Origin: Pedobacter sp. PF22-3
Lineage (GTDB): Bacteria; Bacteroidota; Bacteroidia; Sphingobacteriales; Sphingobacteriaceae
Assembly (NCBI RefSeq): GCF_026239555.1
Contig: NZ_JAPIVP010000002.1
Span: 62,001-126,000 of the forward strand
DNA length: 64,000 nt
Direction of reading: 5' to 3'
Shown in pieces: positions 9,057 to 17,002 of this stretch; positions within the stretch are counted from its first letter, which is position 1; every line of letters begins with the position of its first letter. The translations under genes were made by a program, and so were the position numbers. The notes below the pieces were generated by a model. The model had not been told where the DNA came from and ran no database searches. It saw only the letters and a list, made by a program, of their open reading frames with translations.

Positions 9057-9075
9057 TAGTGTATTTTTTACACTA
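9057..9075. promoter_or_regulatory. Operator copy C, best palindrome of the GTGTA-N5-TACAC set
   Basis: TAGTGTA, TTTTT, TACACTA: perfect 7-bp arms. It covers the position expected for the -33 element of the promoter box at 9089-9096, the classic place for repression. Confidence 0.75.
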
Positions 9076-9088
9076 TCATTTTTTTTAC

Positions 9089-9096
9089 TATATTTG
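9089..9096 (+). promoter_or_regulatory. Promoter -7 box of the small transcript
   Basis: TATATTTG, an exact match to TAnnTTTG. Initiation is expected near 9102. The -33 position (9066-9069) reads TTTT inside operator C. Confidence 0.65.
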
Positions 9097-9101
9097 TATC
9101 A

Positions 9102-9260
9102 TAATAAACGGAACGATGTTTATTATCAATAGAAAAAGATAAATCACTTTCCGGATAAACCCAGGTTTAGAAAGAAAGTTAAAGACAAAGCCTGGCTCAT
9201 AACAGGTTTATATTTGGTTAGAAAAAAGAGATACGTCTGGATGGAGTATCTCTTTTCTTA
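9102..9260 (+). ncRNA. Candidate small RNA under operator C
   Basis: Roughly 155 nt from the expected start to an intrinsic terminator, with no gene downstream on this strand. Internal structure: CCAGGTTT (near 9160) can pair with AAGCCTGG (near 9190). The only reading frame is an 8-codon ATG frame at 9116. A dedicated promoter, an operator and a terminator around a non-coding stretch argue for a regulatory RNA controlled with glycolysis and glycogen genes. Its targets cannot be inferred from the window, and it is not a family I recognise. Confidence 0.6.
9222..9260 (+). terminator. Intrinsic terminator of the candidate small RNA
   Basis: AAAAGAGATAC at 9224-9234 pairs with GTATCTCTTTT at 9246-9256 (11 bp, 11-nt loop), followed by CTTATTTT. 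Strong stem and T-rich tail. Confidence 0.8.
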
Positions 9261-9340
9261 TTTTCAGGCCTATTCATAATCTCTATCAAAGCAGCAAGTG
9301 TAAACAACTTAAATGGTAACGATAAATTCCCTTCTGCCTT

Positions 9341-11098
9341 TTAACCTAATTTGAGAGTTATAAAACCAGTAGGCGTAATACCTTTTACTATATAATCAAT
9401 TCCTTCGTATATGATTTTCTGATCTTCAGCCAATACAATCCCAGCTACTTTTACTACTGCATCACCCCAGTTACCAGGAGCTCTTTTAGTAGTTACATAA
9501 GCACTAATATCTGTTCTGGTTACTGCAGTTCCCATTCCCATTGGCATGAGCATATGCATAGCAAGCATACTACTATGGTCTGTTCCTTTAGAAGCCCGGT
9601 CAAAGAGATCAACTGTACGTTTAAGCCCCCCTTTCCATTCCATAGCGCTTAGGCTCATGGATGTTTGTGTAGGATGGGGCGAATTTGCACCTAAGCCAAG
9701 GTTTTGCTCCATTAGCTGGCCGCTTACACCTGCACGCGAGTAGCTTGAGGCACCCGCGTGAAGCGCATCTATTTGTCCTTTCCCAGCATAATAAGCCTCT
9801 TGGATACTCGTTGCCCCGTTAAGTAGGGCCTGTATAGATGCCACAAAAATAGCAAAGGCATAATCGCTTCGATAAGGCTCTGCAATAGTTAGGAGCGCAT
9901 AAGCTTCATCCATTTTAGCCTGCGCTCTTGCAGAAAATCCATGAGGATAAGGGGTAGCCCCAACAAACTTATCCATCATGGCTTGCGCAATACTTTTAGC
10001 TGTATGCCCGCGTAATTCAGTAAATACATGTTCATAACTGGCTTGGAGACCAGTTGCCTGCGGATCGGTTGATTCCCTGTCAGGCATAAAACCAGTGCCT
10101 TGAGTACCATCCCTCTGCTCAAGGGCATTTTTAGTAGTGGTTTGCACTTTAAATTGAGAACCTGCTCCTGTAAACCGAAATACAGTTTGCCCTCCCATTC
10201 TGGCCCCAAATGTACTATCTGGTCCTTTCTTAAGAACCTGATGCACAAATTTGGCTGAATCGCGAAGATTGTTAACACGGTAAATCTTATGCGGGCCTTT
10301 GGTTTTAACATCTAATTCTGTATCTGACTCCTCAATATCTGACATGGAATCGAAATCCATTTCATTAACCCGGCTACGGGTATCATTCAGCATAGCAACT
10401 TCAGGCTCAGGCAGCCCATCGTCATAATAATCGTGAGTGTGATCAGAAGATAAAAATTTCCATCCATGCACATTTGCACTTCCCTTTACAAGCGACACCA
10501 CTTTTCGCTGTACCGAACTAGAACCATTAGCCAACAATAGATTATCAGGCCCTATTTTATTGTCATGATCATTATTAAGAGCTTCACCCCCCATTAAATC
10601 TGCTTCTTTCTCTAAACCTGCATCATCATTAATATTTACTTTACCCTTCATTTGAAGCGTAGGCTTAACGCGCCCCTGCTTTTGCTGTACCACATGCCAG
10701 GTTTCATGAGGCAAATGGTTCTCCTGCCCAGGTGCCAGATGGATATCGGTACCCTGAGCATAGGCATGGGCTTGCAGCTGAGCAGGCTTAGCAGAGTTAT
10801 AGTGCACTTTTACATCGTCAAGCGAATAACCAGATAATTTTTCGACACCAGATTTTAAATCATCTGGCAAACCTGTACGATTTTGATTGGGTTGGCTTTT
10901 GGTTATATTTTGATCAGTCTTAAATTGAATTAATTCCTGACTATTATTAATCGAGCTGATAAGTTTTCTTTGCCTAACAGATTGAGGTCTGTTATCTACA
11001 AACTGAGCAGTTGCTTCTTTACCATCAACCTGCATTAGAGCACTTGCAGCAATGGCCTGACTTTTATTTTCTTTGCTTTTATGACTATAGCTACTCAT
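9341..11098 (-). CDS. DUF4157 protein with C-terminal domain of unknown function (toxin- or effector-like)
   Basis: 585 residues without a signal peptide. Residues ~35-55 carry the DNRPQSVRQRKL element common at the head of Bacteroidota DUF4157 proteins. Residues ~75-170 are the DUF4157 domain with a zinc-protease-like HETWH (131-135) and a downstream LEKEADLMG. The rest (~200-585) matches nothing I recognise. DUF4157 is often found at the front of large polymorphic toxins and of cargo of extracellular contractile injection systems, but no such system or immunity gene lies nearby, so this would be an orphan. Codon usage is somewhat different from the flanking metabolic genes, which is weak evidence of transfer. 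Confidence 0.65.
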   Translation of the reverse strand: MSSYSHKSKENKSQAIAASALMQVDGKEATAQFVDNRPQSVRQRKLISSINNSQELIQFKTDQNITKSQPNQNRTGLPDDLKSGVEKLSGYSLDDVKVHYNSAKPAQLQAHAYAQGTDIHLAPGQENHLPHETWHVVQQKQGRVKPTLQMKGKVNINDDAGLEKEADLMGGEALNNDHDNKIGPDNLLLANGSSSVQRKVVSLVKGSANVHGWKFLSSDHTHDYYDDGLPEPEVAMLNDTRSRVNEMDFDSMSDIEESDTELDVKTKGPHKIYRVNNLRDSAKFVHQVLKKGPDSTFGARMGGQTVFRFTGAGSQFKVQTTTKNALEQRDGTQGTGFMPDRESTDPQATGLQASYEHVFTELRGHTAKSIAQAMMDKFVGATPYPHGFSARAQAKMDEAYALLTIAEPYRSDYAFAIFVASIQALLNGATSIQEAYYAGKGQIDALHAGASSYSRAGVSGQLMEQNLGLGANSPHPTQTSMSLSAMEWKGGLKRTVDLFDRASKGTDHSSMLAMHMLMPMGMGTAVTRTDISAYVTTKRAPGNWGDAVVKVAGIVLAEDQKIIYEGIDYIVKGITPTGFITLKLG

Positions 11099-11558
11099 AA
11101 TTTATCTTTCAGGTTGCGCTATATAAATAAAATCAATTGCCACCTTCTTCGAGAAAATGAAAAATCTTTGATGTAGCAATGATCTATTTTGAAATGGTTT
11201 TAAACGATTAGGAGCGTTTAAAATGAATAAATTAAGACTGAGCATAACGAGCGGGATTTAGCTACACCAATGTATAAAAAAAAAGAAATACCAACAATAG
11301 CAGCCTTAATAATCTTAATGACCAAAATATAATAAAATGTATTTTTGTTTAATCTGATGCCAAAAATGATTTATCAAACATATTTTTATTGTGATATAAA
11401 AGCATTAAAGAATGATACCAACAATACAATTGCTTCAAAATAAATTAAATATTTTGCTGCTACTCACCTAAATCCTGAATTTTTACCATCAGGATTAACC
11501 TATTTGAAACATTCCTAATCGGGCTAAGCTAAATTGAAGAATAAAAACTTCTTTGTTT
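11099..11558. other. Intergenic spacer between divergent genes
   Basis: About 460 bp of AT-rich DNA. No open frame with coding character and no hairpin strong enough to name; only the histidine kinase promoter box at its right end is recognisable. Confidence 0.5.
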
Positions 11559-11566
11559 TATATTTG
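11559..11566 (+). promoter_or_regulatory. Promoter -7 box of the histidine kinase gene
   Basis: TATATTTG, exact TAnnTTTG match, 43 bp before the ATG at 11610. No TTTG at -33 spacing. Confidence 0.5.
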
Positions 11567-11609
11567 TTATAAACGATCAGCATCTAAAATTTTAAAATAG
11601 CCTCAATTG

Positions 11610-12833
11610 ATGAGTAAGTTTAACAAACCCTCAAATACCACAATGGAATATGAATCTCAGCGCTTAAATAAACTCAGGCGTTACGACATTATTGATTCAC
11701 CTCCAGAACTTCTTTTCGATCTGATTGCTGAAATAGCAAAAATTACATTTAAAGCAGCTGGATCATTTGTTTCATTTATTGATGAAACGCAGGTATATTT
11801 TAAAGCAAACACCAGCCCGATACAAGTTTCAGTAATTAAAAAAGAAGATAGCTTATCTACGGTAGCCTCACAATCGCCAGAGATTACGCTGATCGAGGAT
11901 ACCAAAACCCGTGCTGAAGTAAAAGATAACGCTTCCGTTAAAATGGAAAACGGGATCAGATTTTATGCGGCTGCACCAATTACCACCATGGAAGGCTTTG
12001 TAATTGGAACTGTAAGTGTAATGGATGATAAGCCCAGGTACGATATTAAAGAAGATCAGCTGATTGTACTGAAATGGTTAGCCCGGATTACCCTTGAAAA
12101 ACTCGAATCCAGGCTCATTAACAGAATCTCGGTAGGCGCCTACGATGACCGCTTGCACCGCCTGGCCCACGACATGAAAAACCCCGCAACTTCACTTATT
12201 GCTTATGGTCAACTTTTAGACAAAGGTTTGCTTCCTCCAGAAAAACTTACTTCATTAGGCAACAAAATTGAGCAAACTGGTCGGAAAATTGAGCAAACGA
12301 TGAATAACCTGCTGAGTGAAGCTAAAAATGAGCATGCCACTATAGACCTCAAATTCGAAACCGTTAAAGTAATAGATCTGATTAACGCAGTGGCTGCAAC
12401 TTTTGATTATACACTGAAAGAAAAACAGCAAACGCTTAAAATAAATTGCCAAACAGACGGTTACATCCAGGTAGACCAGGCACGTATTAATGATGTGTTC
12501 AATAACCTGTTGAGTAATGCAATTAAATATTCGCATGAAGGCGAAACGATAGAGATCATCTGTAGTGCTGAAGCCAATAATATTATATTTGAATTTAAAG
12601 ACAATGGTTTAGGCATGACCAAAGAAGATATCACCAAGCTGTTTACCAAGTTTGCCAAACTATCATCCGTACCAACTGCAAAAGAACGTTCTAATGGCAT
12701 TGGGCTTTATATTGTTAAAACACTGGTGCTGCTACATGGCGGTAAGGTATGGGCCTACAGCGCAGGTAAAAATTTAGGCAGCTCGTTTTTTATTTCCTTA
12801 CCAAAATTAGAAAGCCCGCCAATATCAGATTAG
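11610..12833 (+). CDS. Cytoplasmic GAF-domain sensor histidine kinase
   Basis: Two-component sensor without membrane segments. An N-terminal GAF domain (about 20-165) opens with the typical ESQRLNKLRRYDIIDSPPE. Next comes a HisKA dimerisation and phosphoacceptor helix with RLAHDMKNPATSL (His is the phosphorylated residue), then a HATPase domain with N-box NNLLSNAIKYS, DNGLGM and GIGLYIVK. The ATG at 11610 follows an in-frame TTG at 11607; a later ATG (MEYESQRL) is also possible. No response regulator is adjacent, so this is an orphan kinase. The signal is unknown: light, redox or small-molecule binding cannot be told apart. Confidence 0.85.
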   Translation: MSKFNKPSNTTMEYESQRLNKLRRYDIIDSPPELLFDLIAEIAKITFKAAGSFVSFIDETQVYFKANTSPIQVSVIKKEDSLSTVASQSPEITLIEDTKTRAEVKDNASVKMENGIRFYAAAPITTMEGFVIGTVSVMDDKPRYDIKEDQLIVLKWLARITLEKLESRLINRISVGAYDDRLHRLAHDMKNPATSLIAYGQLLDKGLLPPEKLTSLGNKIEQTGRKIEQTMNNLLSEAKNEHATIDLKFETVKVIDLINAVAATFDYTLKEKQQTLKINCQTDGYIQVDQARINDVFNNLLSNAIKYSHEGETIEIICSAEANNIIFEFKDNGLGMTKEDITKLFTKFAKLSSVPTAKERSNGIGLYIVKTLVLLHGGKVWAYSAGKNLGSSFFISLPKLESPPISD

Positions 12834-13066
12834 CTTCATTTACTTCCAGATTTATTTTATCCATTATTTCAAAAGACCTTGAAATAAATTCATTTCTTGG
12901 GCAAGAAAAGCATGATCAGTACTAATTATTTAATTGGCAATCAAAGTTAAACGTTAAATTATATAAAGAAAGTTTTTAAAATAGGCATTTCATGATGAAG
13001 GCAAACATCATCACTCATAATAAATAATTCAAATGAAGTGACTGCCTCATAATATTCAAACAAAAA
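12834..13066. other. Intergenic spacer after the histidine kinase
   Basis: AT-rich and non-coding in all frames. No structure apart from the hairpin that follows at 13067. Confidence 0.5.
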
Positions 13067-13094
13067 AAGGATGTAACCAATTGGCTACATCCTT
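13067..13094 (-). terminator. Palindromic terminator between convergent genes
   Basis: A 28-bp near-perfect palindrome, AAGGATGTAACCAA followed by its reverse complement with one mismatch. It is preceded by seven A residues, so it ends in a T run when transcribed leftwards and would stop the Crp/Fnr transcript. It may also act on the histidine kinase transcript. Confidence 0.7.
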
Positions 13095-13314
13095 ATCTAA
13101 ATTAACGCTCTCAACTTATGAAGTTGTATAAGGCTCTCACCCCTTATGCCTACAATATTACGGCAGAAAGATTAAGATTTGATGAAGATTTCGATTTATT
13201 ATAAGATAAATTGAAATTTCTTTGATTTTATCCAAACTACATCAAAATGAAATATCAATGATTTAATGAAACCTAGCACCATCCTCATCTTACTAATTTA
13301 TATGCTCCATCAGG

Positions 13315-13923
13315 CTACACCGGCTGTTTAACCATTTTGCTTCGGATTCTGCTCAGCGTTTCAAAGCGCATACCCAGGTAAGTGGCTACGCAGCGCAAGG
13401 GAACCTGAGATACATCAAAAGAATTTAACTCCATAAATTTCTCGTAACGCCTTTCGGCAGATGGGATACGTGCCAGCATGGACCGCTCTGAAGCAGCATG
13501 ATACTGGAGCTCAAGTATTTTTCGCCATATTACGTTTGTTTCTGGATAATTTGCATAAAGTTCATCAATCAATAAGTACGGAATGGCCACTAATTCTGAA
13601 TTTGATAATGCCTGCAAATATTCTATAGAGGGTTTAGGGGGAGCGCCTGGATATTGAATCGCCCCAACAAATTCGTTACCTACGCTAATCCACGTGGTAA
13701 TTTCTTTATTACTTTCTTTAATAAAACCCCGCACCAAACCTGATGCCACAAAAAAAATGCGATTATTATTATCAATAGGTGATAAAATGTGTTTATTCTT
13801 CATGATTTGAAGAGGTTCCACATTTTTTTCTATTTTCTTGATAAATCCTGATGTAATAGGGCATAACTTGCTGAAATAGTTTAAGACAGCGTTTACCAAA
13901 AATATCTTCTGGGATTCGAGCAT
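13315..13923 (-). CDS. Crp/Fnr-family transcriptional regulator
   Basis: About 202 residues with a cyclic-nucleotide-binding-like beta-roll (about 25-115), a long linking helix, and a C-terminal helix-turn-helix: RCVATYLGMRFETLSRIRSK. No Fnr-type cysteine cluster is present, so it is not an iron-sulphur sensor. The ATG at 13923 is chosen over an upstream TTG at 13929. The DNA-binding end is short, lacking the wing usually following. A palindromic terminator lies 220 bp downstream. Target genes and effector are unknown. Confidence 0.82.
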   Translation of the reverse strand: MLESQKIFLVNAVLNYFSKLCPITSGFIKKIEKNVEPLQIMKNKHILSPIDNNNRIFFVASGLVRGFIKESNKEITTWISVGNEFVGAIQYPGAPPKPSIEYLQALSNSELVAIPYLLIDELYANYPETNVIWRKILELQYHAASERSMLARIPSAERRYEKFMELNSFDVSQVPLRCVATYLGMRFETLSRIRSKMVKQPV

Positions 13924-14018
13924 ATACAAATAGGAATAGACTTTAGACCCCTAATTATAGTAATTTCGATTGAAATATAAAAATATATTAGATTATCGTG
14001 ACTATATTATGCTACGAA

Positions 14019-14339
14019 TTATGAGGTAGACTGTTTAATAATTTGAAGTGCTAACCGATTTATCCAGGTAAAAATTCTGAATTTAGTTTGATCAAATTCC
14101 GGGAAAGACCGCCAAGCTTCACAAAATGTTTGTTCTAAAATTAATTTAGCTTTTTCTTCATTATCCACATATCTTATGATATTACCATAAACTGCTGCAG
14201 CGTATTTATGATATAATGTTTTAAATGCGGCACTATCATAAGCTTCTAATGTTGTAAAAGAGAAGTTGTCATCAGATAAATCAACTTCATGGCCGATACT
14301 TAGTTTTTGATGGGTAACCCTTTGATACAACGACTGCAT
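14019..14339 (-). CDS. Short protein with sigma-70 region-2-like domain only
   Basis: About 106 residues from the ATG at 14339 (an upstream GTG is weaker). Residues ~30-100 look like ECF sigma region 2: DSAAFKTLYHKYAAAVYG, then an acidic helix and FRIFTWINRLALQIIK resembling the -10-recognition helix. No region 4 follows, and the 95 bp downstream do not encode one in any frame. It could be a truncated sigma factor or a small domain-sharing regulator. No anti-sigma gene is adjacent. Confidence 0.55.
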   Translation of the reverse strand: MQSLYQRVTHQKLSIGHEVDLSDDNFSFTTLEAYDSAAFKTLYHKYAAAVYGNIIRYVDNEEKAKLILEQTFCEAWRSFPEFDQTKFRIFTWINRLALQIIKQSTS

Positions 14340-14580
14340 GATGATTTGATTTTGGTTTAATAACACACCTAGTTTCTCTTTGTTTATGCAACGCCACCAA
14401 AATCAAACAACCGAATGGAGTACAAAAAATACAGCTTCAGAATATCAGGTCGTTTTGTTAAGCCATTTTAGGATAAAGTTTTGAAAGGATGCTGTAAGAA
14501 ATATAAAAACATTAAACACTAGCCCCTTAATGCTTTACGTATACACATACTTTTCAGTTTAAATATTATTTAAAAATATA

Positions 14581-14611
14581 TTTGCAAGAGACGGTGGTTA
14601 TTGTATCTTTG
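14581..14611 (+). promoter_or_regulatory. Full Bacteroidota consensus promoter
   Basis: TTTG at 14581-14584, a 19-bp spacer, then TATCTTTG at 14604-14611: exact matches to both consensus boxes. A further TATATTTG overlaps at 14577-14584. It drives a short structured transcript and no protein gene on this strand. Confidence 0.75.
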
Positions 14612-14616
14612 CACCC

Positions 14617-14680
14617 TCTCTGGAAGCTTCCACTCCAGGGATTAAGAAAGCTTTCCAGCAATGGGAAGCTTTTCTTATAT
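14617..14680 (+). ncRNA. Candidate ~60-nt small RNA
   Basis: It starts about 6 nt after the promoter. A 12-bp palindrome TGGAAGCTTCCA (14621-14632) lies within a CTGGA/TCCAG hairpin. The 3' half is a strong stem, AAGAAAGCTTTCC (14644-14656) with GGGAAGCTTTTCTT (14663-14676), 13 pairs with one bulge, which would act as the terminator. There is no open frame, and all following genes for several kilobases lie on the other strand. The RNA family is not recognised. Confidence 0.55.
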
Positions 14681-14911
14681 AAATGATGCTCATTTTTCTG
14701 GCTGGCTATCAAACCGCACATCCATCATAATTTCTTTTCACACCAAATCTGGAGAAGGTTTGAATTTGCGACAACATAAGTTGTAACCGTAGTTAAGAAT
14801 AGTGCCTTAATACAGGCTCATCTGATTTATAAATCTTATTGAGCAGTAATGCTCTTCTGTACTCTTATAACTTGTTCTGTAAACATCTAATGAACAACCA
14901 AAAATGCGATT
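14681..14911. other. Non-coding spacer after the candidate small RNA
   Basis: About 230 bp with no coding character and nothing else notable. Confidence 0.4.
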
Positions 14912-14953
14912 AAAAAAAACCGCCAAACTATTCCTTTATTGATAGTTTGGCGG
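14912..14953 (-). terminator. Intrinsic terminator of the GH31-glgB operon
   Basis: CCGCCAAACTAT (14920-14931) pairs with ATAGTTTGGCGG (14942-14953), with a 10-nt loop and a run of T on the minus strand. Confidence 0.85.
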
Positions 14954-14975
14954 GATATAAAAACCAATAGATTTT

Positions 14976-16973
14976 TTATTTACTTTTAAAAATCACTACA
15001 GCCAAGGGAGGTAGATCAACCGTTATTGAATATTTTTGCCCATTATAATCTTTTAGATCCGGAACAATATCTCCTCTGTTGTTGATACCGCCACCATAAT
15101 AAACTAGATCATCCGTATTAAAAATCTCTGCCCATTTGGTTTTAAACGGCACCCCAATTTTATAATTCTCCCGAACCACTGGTGTTAGGTTTATGGCAAT
15201 AATCAAAGTATCTTTAGCCTTTGGTCCTTTGCGCATGTATACAAATACAGATTCGTTTGTATTGTCAGCGTCAATCCATTGAAAACCTTCGTGACTAAAA
15301 TTGAAATGATATAATGCAGGTTCTTTACGATACAGAAAATTTAAAGCTTTAACTGTTTCCTGCATACCTTTATGTGGCGCATATTGTAATAAATGCCAAT
15401 CTAATGATTGTGTAAAGTTCCACTCACTGGTTTGACCAAACTCGTTGCCCATAAAAAGCAATTTTGCGCCAGGGTGCGTAAACATATAACCATAAAGCGC
15501 CCTTAAATTCGCGAACTTCTGCCAATCGTCGCCAGGCATTTTATAAAGCATCGGCGATTTGCCATGTACTACCTCATCATGAGAGAAAGGTAACATAAAA
15601 TTTTCGGTAAAAGCATAAGTCATGCTAAAACTTAATTGATGGTGGTGGTTTTTCCGCCCGAGGGTTTCTACCTTGAAATACTTTAACGTGTCATTCATCC
15701 AGCCCATCATCCATTTCATGCCAAATCCTAATCCACCGGCGTGTACCGGATGGGTTACGCCAGGGTAAGTGCTACTTTCTTCTGCAATGGTTTGTACGCC
15801 ATCAAAATTTCCATAAACAGCAACATTCAGGTCTTGTAAAAACTGTATAGCCCCAAGGTTTTCACTTCCCCCATATTCATTTGTTGCGGCGTCTCCATCT
15901 TCTCTGGAGAAATTGAAATATAACATTGAAGCTACTGCATCTACCCTCAATCCATCAGCATGGTACTGATCCAGCCAAAATATAGCATTACTGATTAAAA
16001 AAGACCGAACCTCATTTCTATCATAGTTAAAAATATACGATTTCCAATCCGGATGAAATCCCTTGCGCATATCGGCATGTTCATAAAGATGCGTTCCATC
16101 AAATTCATACAAGCCGTGCCTATCGCCCGGAAAATGAGAAGGTACCCAATCCAATATTACAGCAATATTGGCTTTATGCAATGCATCAATAAGATACATT
16201 AAATCCTGCGGTGAGCCATAGCGCGAACTCGCCCCAAAATAACCGGTTATCTGATAGCCCCAGCTCGGAAAATATGGAAACTCCATTACAGGCATCAGCT
16301 CTACATGCGTAAAACCCATTTCCTTTACATAAGGCACTAACCTGCTGGCCACTTCCCTGCAGTTTAAAACACGTTCTGGATTTTCCGGATCGCGCTCCCA
16401 AGAGCCTAAATGCACTTCATACACGGATATGGGTTGATCTAAAGCATTCAGCTTTGCCCTTTTATTTAACCAGGTCTTATCTTTCCAGGTATAATCGGTA
16501 TCCCAAACAATAGAAGCGGTTTGCGGCGGGTGCTCCCACCTGCGCGCATAAGGGTCGCCTTTTAAATGTTCAGATTCATCAAAGCCTTTTACAAAGTATT
16601 TATAAACTTCGCCTTTGGCTATACCCGGAATAAAACCTTCCCAAATACCTGATTTATCCCATCGTTTGTTTAAGCCATGTGAGGTATTGATCCAATTGTT
16701 GAAGTTACCTACCACACTTACAGCAATGGCATTTGGTGCCCATACCGAAAAATAAGTTCCGGCTGTACCATCAACTGTAATCAGGTGCGAACCCATTTTC
16801 TCATAGAGCCTGAAATGCTTTCCAACCAGAAAAAGATCAATGTCGTAATCGGTATATAAACTGTGTACCCAAACCGCTTTTGTGTGGTCGGCTTTGGCTA
16901 AAGCTGTTTTTTTTAAAGTAACTTTTTTCGCTGATGGCATAGCTGTTTTTTGGCTAGATAAATTTAGCCCCAA
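14976..16973 (-). CDS. glgB: 1,4-alpha-glucan branching enzyme
   Basis: Makes alpha-1,6 branches in glycogen by transferring cut alpha-1,4 chains. An N-terminal CBM48 module (about 60-150, with VWAPNAIAVSVVGNFNNW) precedes a GH13 barrel with ELMPVMEFP, the nucleophile Asp in DGLRVDAVASM, the acid Glu in IAEESS, and the SHDEVVHGKSP motif. The 665 residues suit the short-form GlgB. The first ~40 residues are a basic extension, and a start at a later ATG (MPSAKKV) is possible. It lies 29 bp after the GH31 gene, with which it shares operator copy D. Confidence 0.95.
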   Translation of the reverse strand: MGLNLSSQKTAMPSAKKVTLKKTALAKADHTKAVWVHSLYTDYDIDLFLVGKHFRLYEKMGSHLITVDGTAGTYFSVWAPNAIAVSVVGNFNNWINTSHGLNKRWDKSGIWEGFIPGIAKGEVYKYFVKGFDESEHLKGDPYARRWEHPPQTASIVWDTDYTWKDKTWLNKRAKLNALDQPISVYEVHLGSWERDPENPERVLNCREVASRLVPYVKEMGFTHVELMPVMEFPYFPSWGYQITGYFGASSRYGSPQDLMYLIDALHKANIAVILDWVPSHFPGDRHGLYEFDGTHLYEHADMRKGFHPDWKSYIFNYDRNEVRSFLISNAIFWLDQYHADGLRVDAVASMLYFNFSREDGDAATNEYGGSENLGAIQFLQDLNVAVYGNFDGVQTIAEESSTYPGVTHPVHAGGLGFGMKWMMGWMNDTLKYFKVETLGRKNHHHQLSFSMTYAFTENFMLPFSHDEVVHGKSPMLYKMPGDDWQKFANLRALYGYMFTHPGAKLLFMGNEFGQTSEWNFTQSLDWHLLQYAPHKGMQETVKALNFLYRKEPALYHFNFSHEGFQWIDADNTNESVFVYMRKGPKAKDTLIIAINLTPVVRENYKIGVPFKTKWAEIFNTDDLVYYGGGINNRGDIVPDLKDYNGQKYSITVDLPPLAVVIFKSK

Positions 16974-17002
16974 CTGCTAAACAACATTTGGGGCTAAAAG
17001 AT

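Noticed and set aside
13118..13204. A 28-codon frame MKLYKALTPYAYN and onwards on the plus strand
   Set aside because: It has an ATG and a plausible composition, but no promoter, no neighbour and no recognised motif; chance is as likely.
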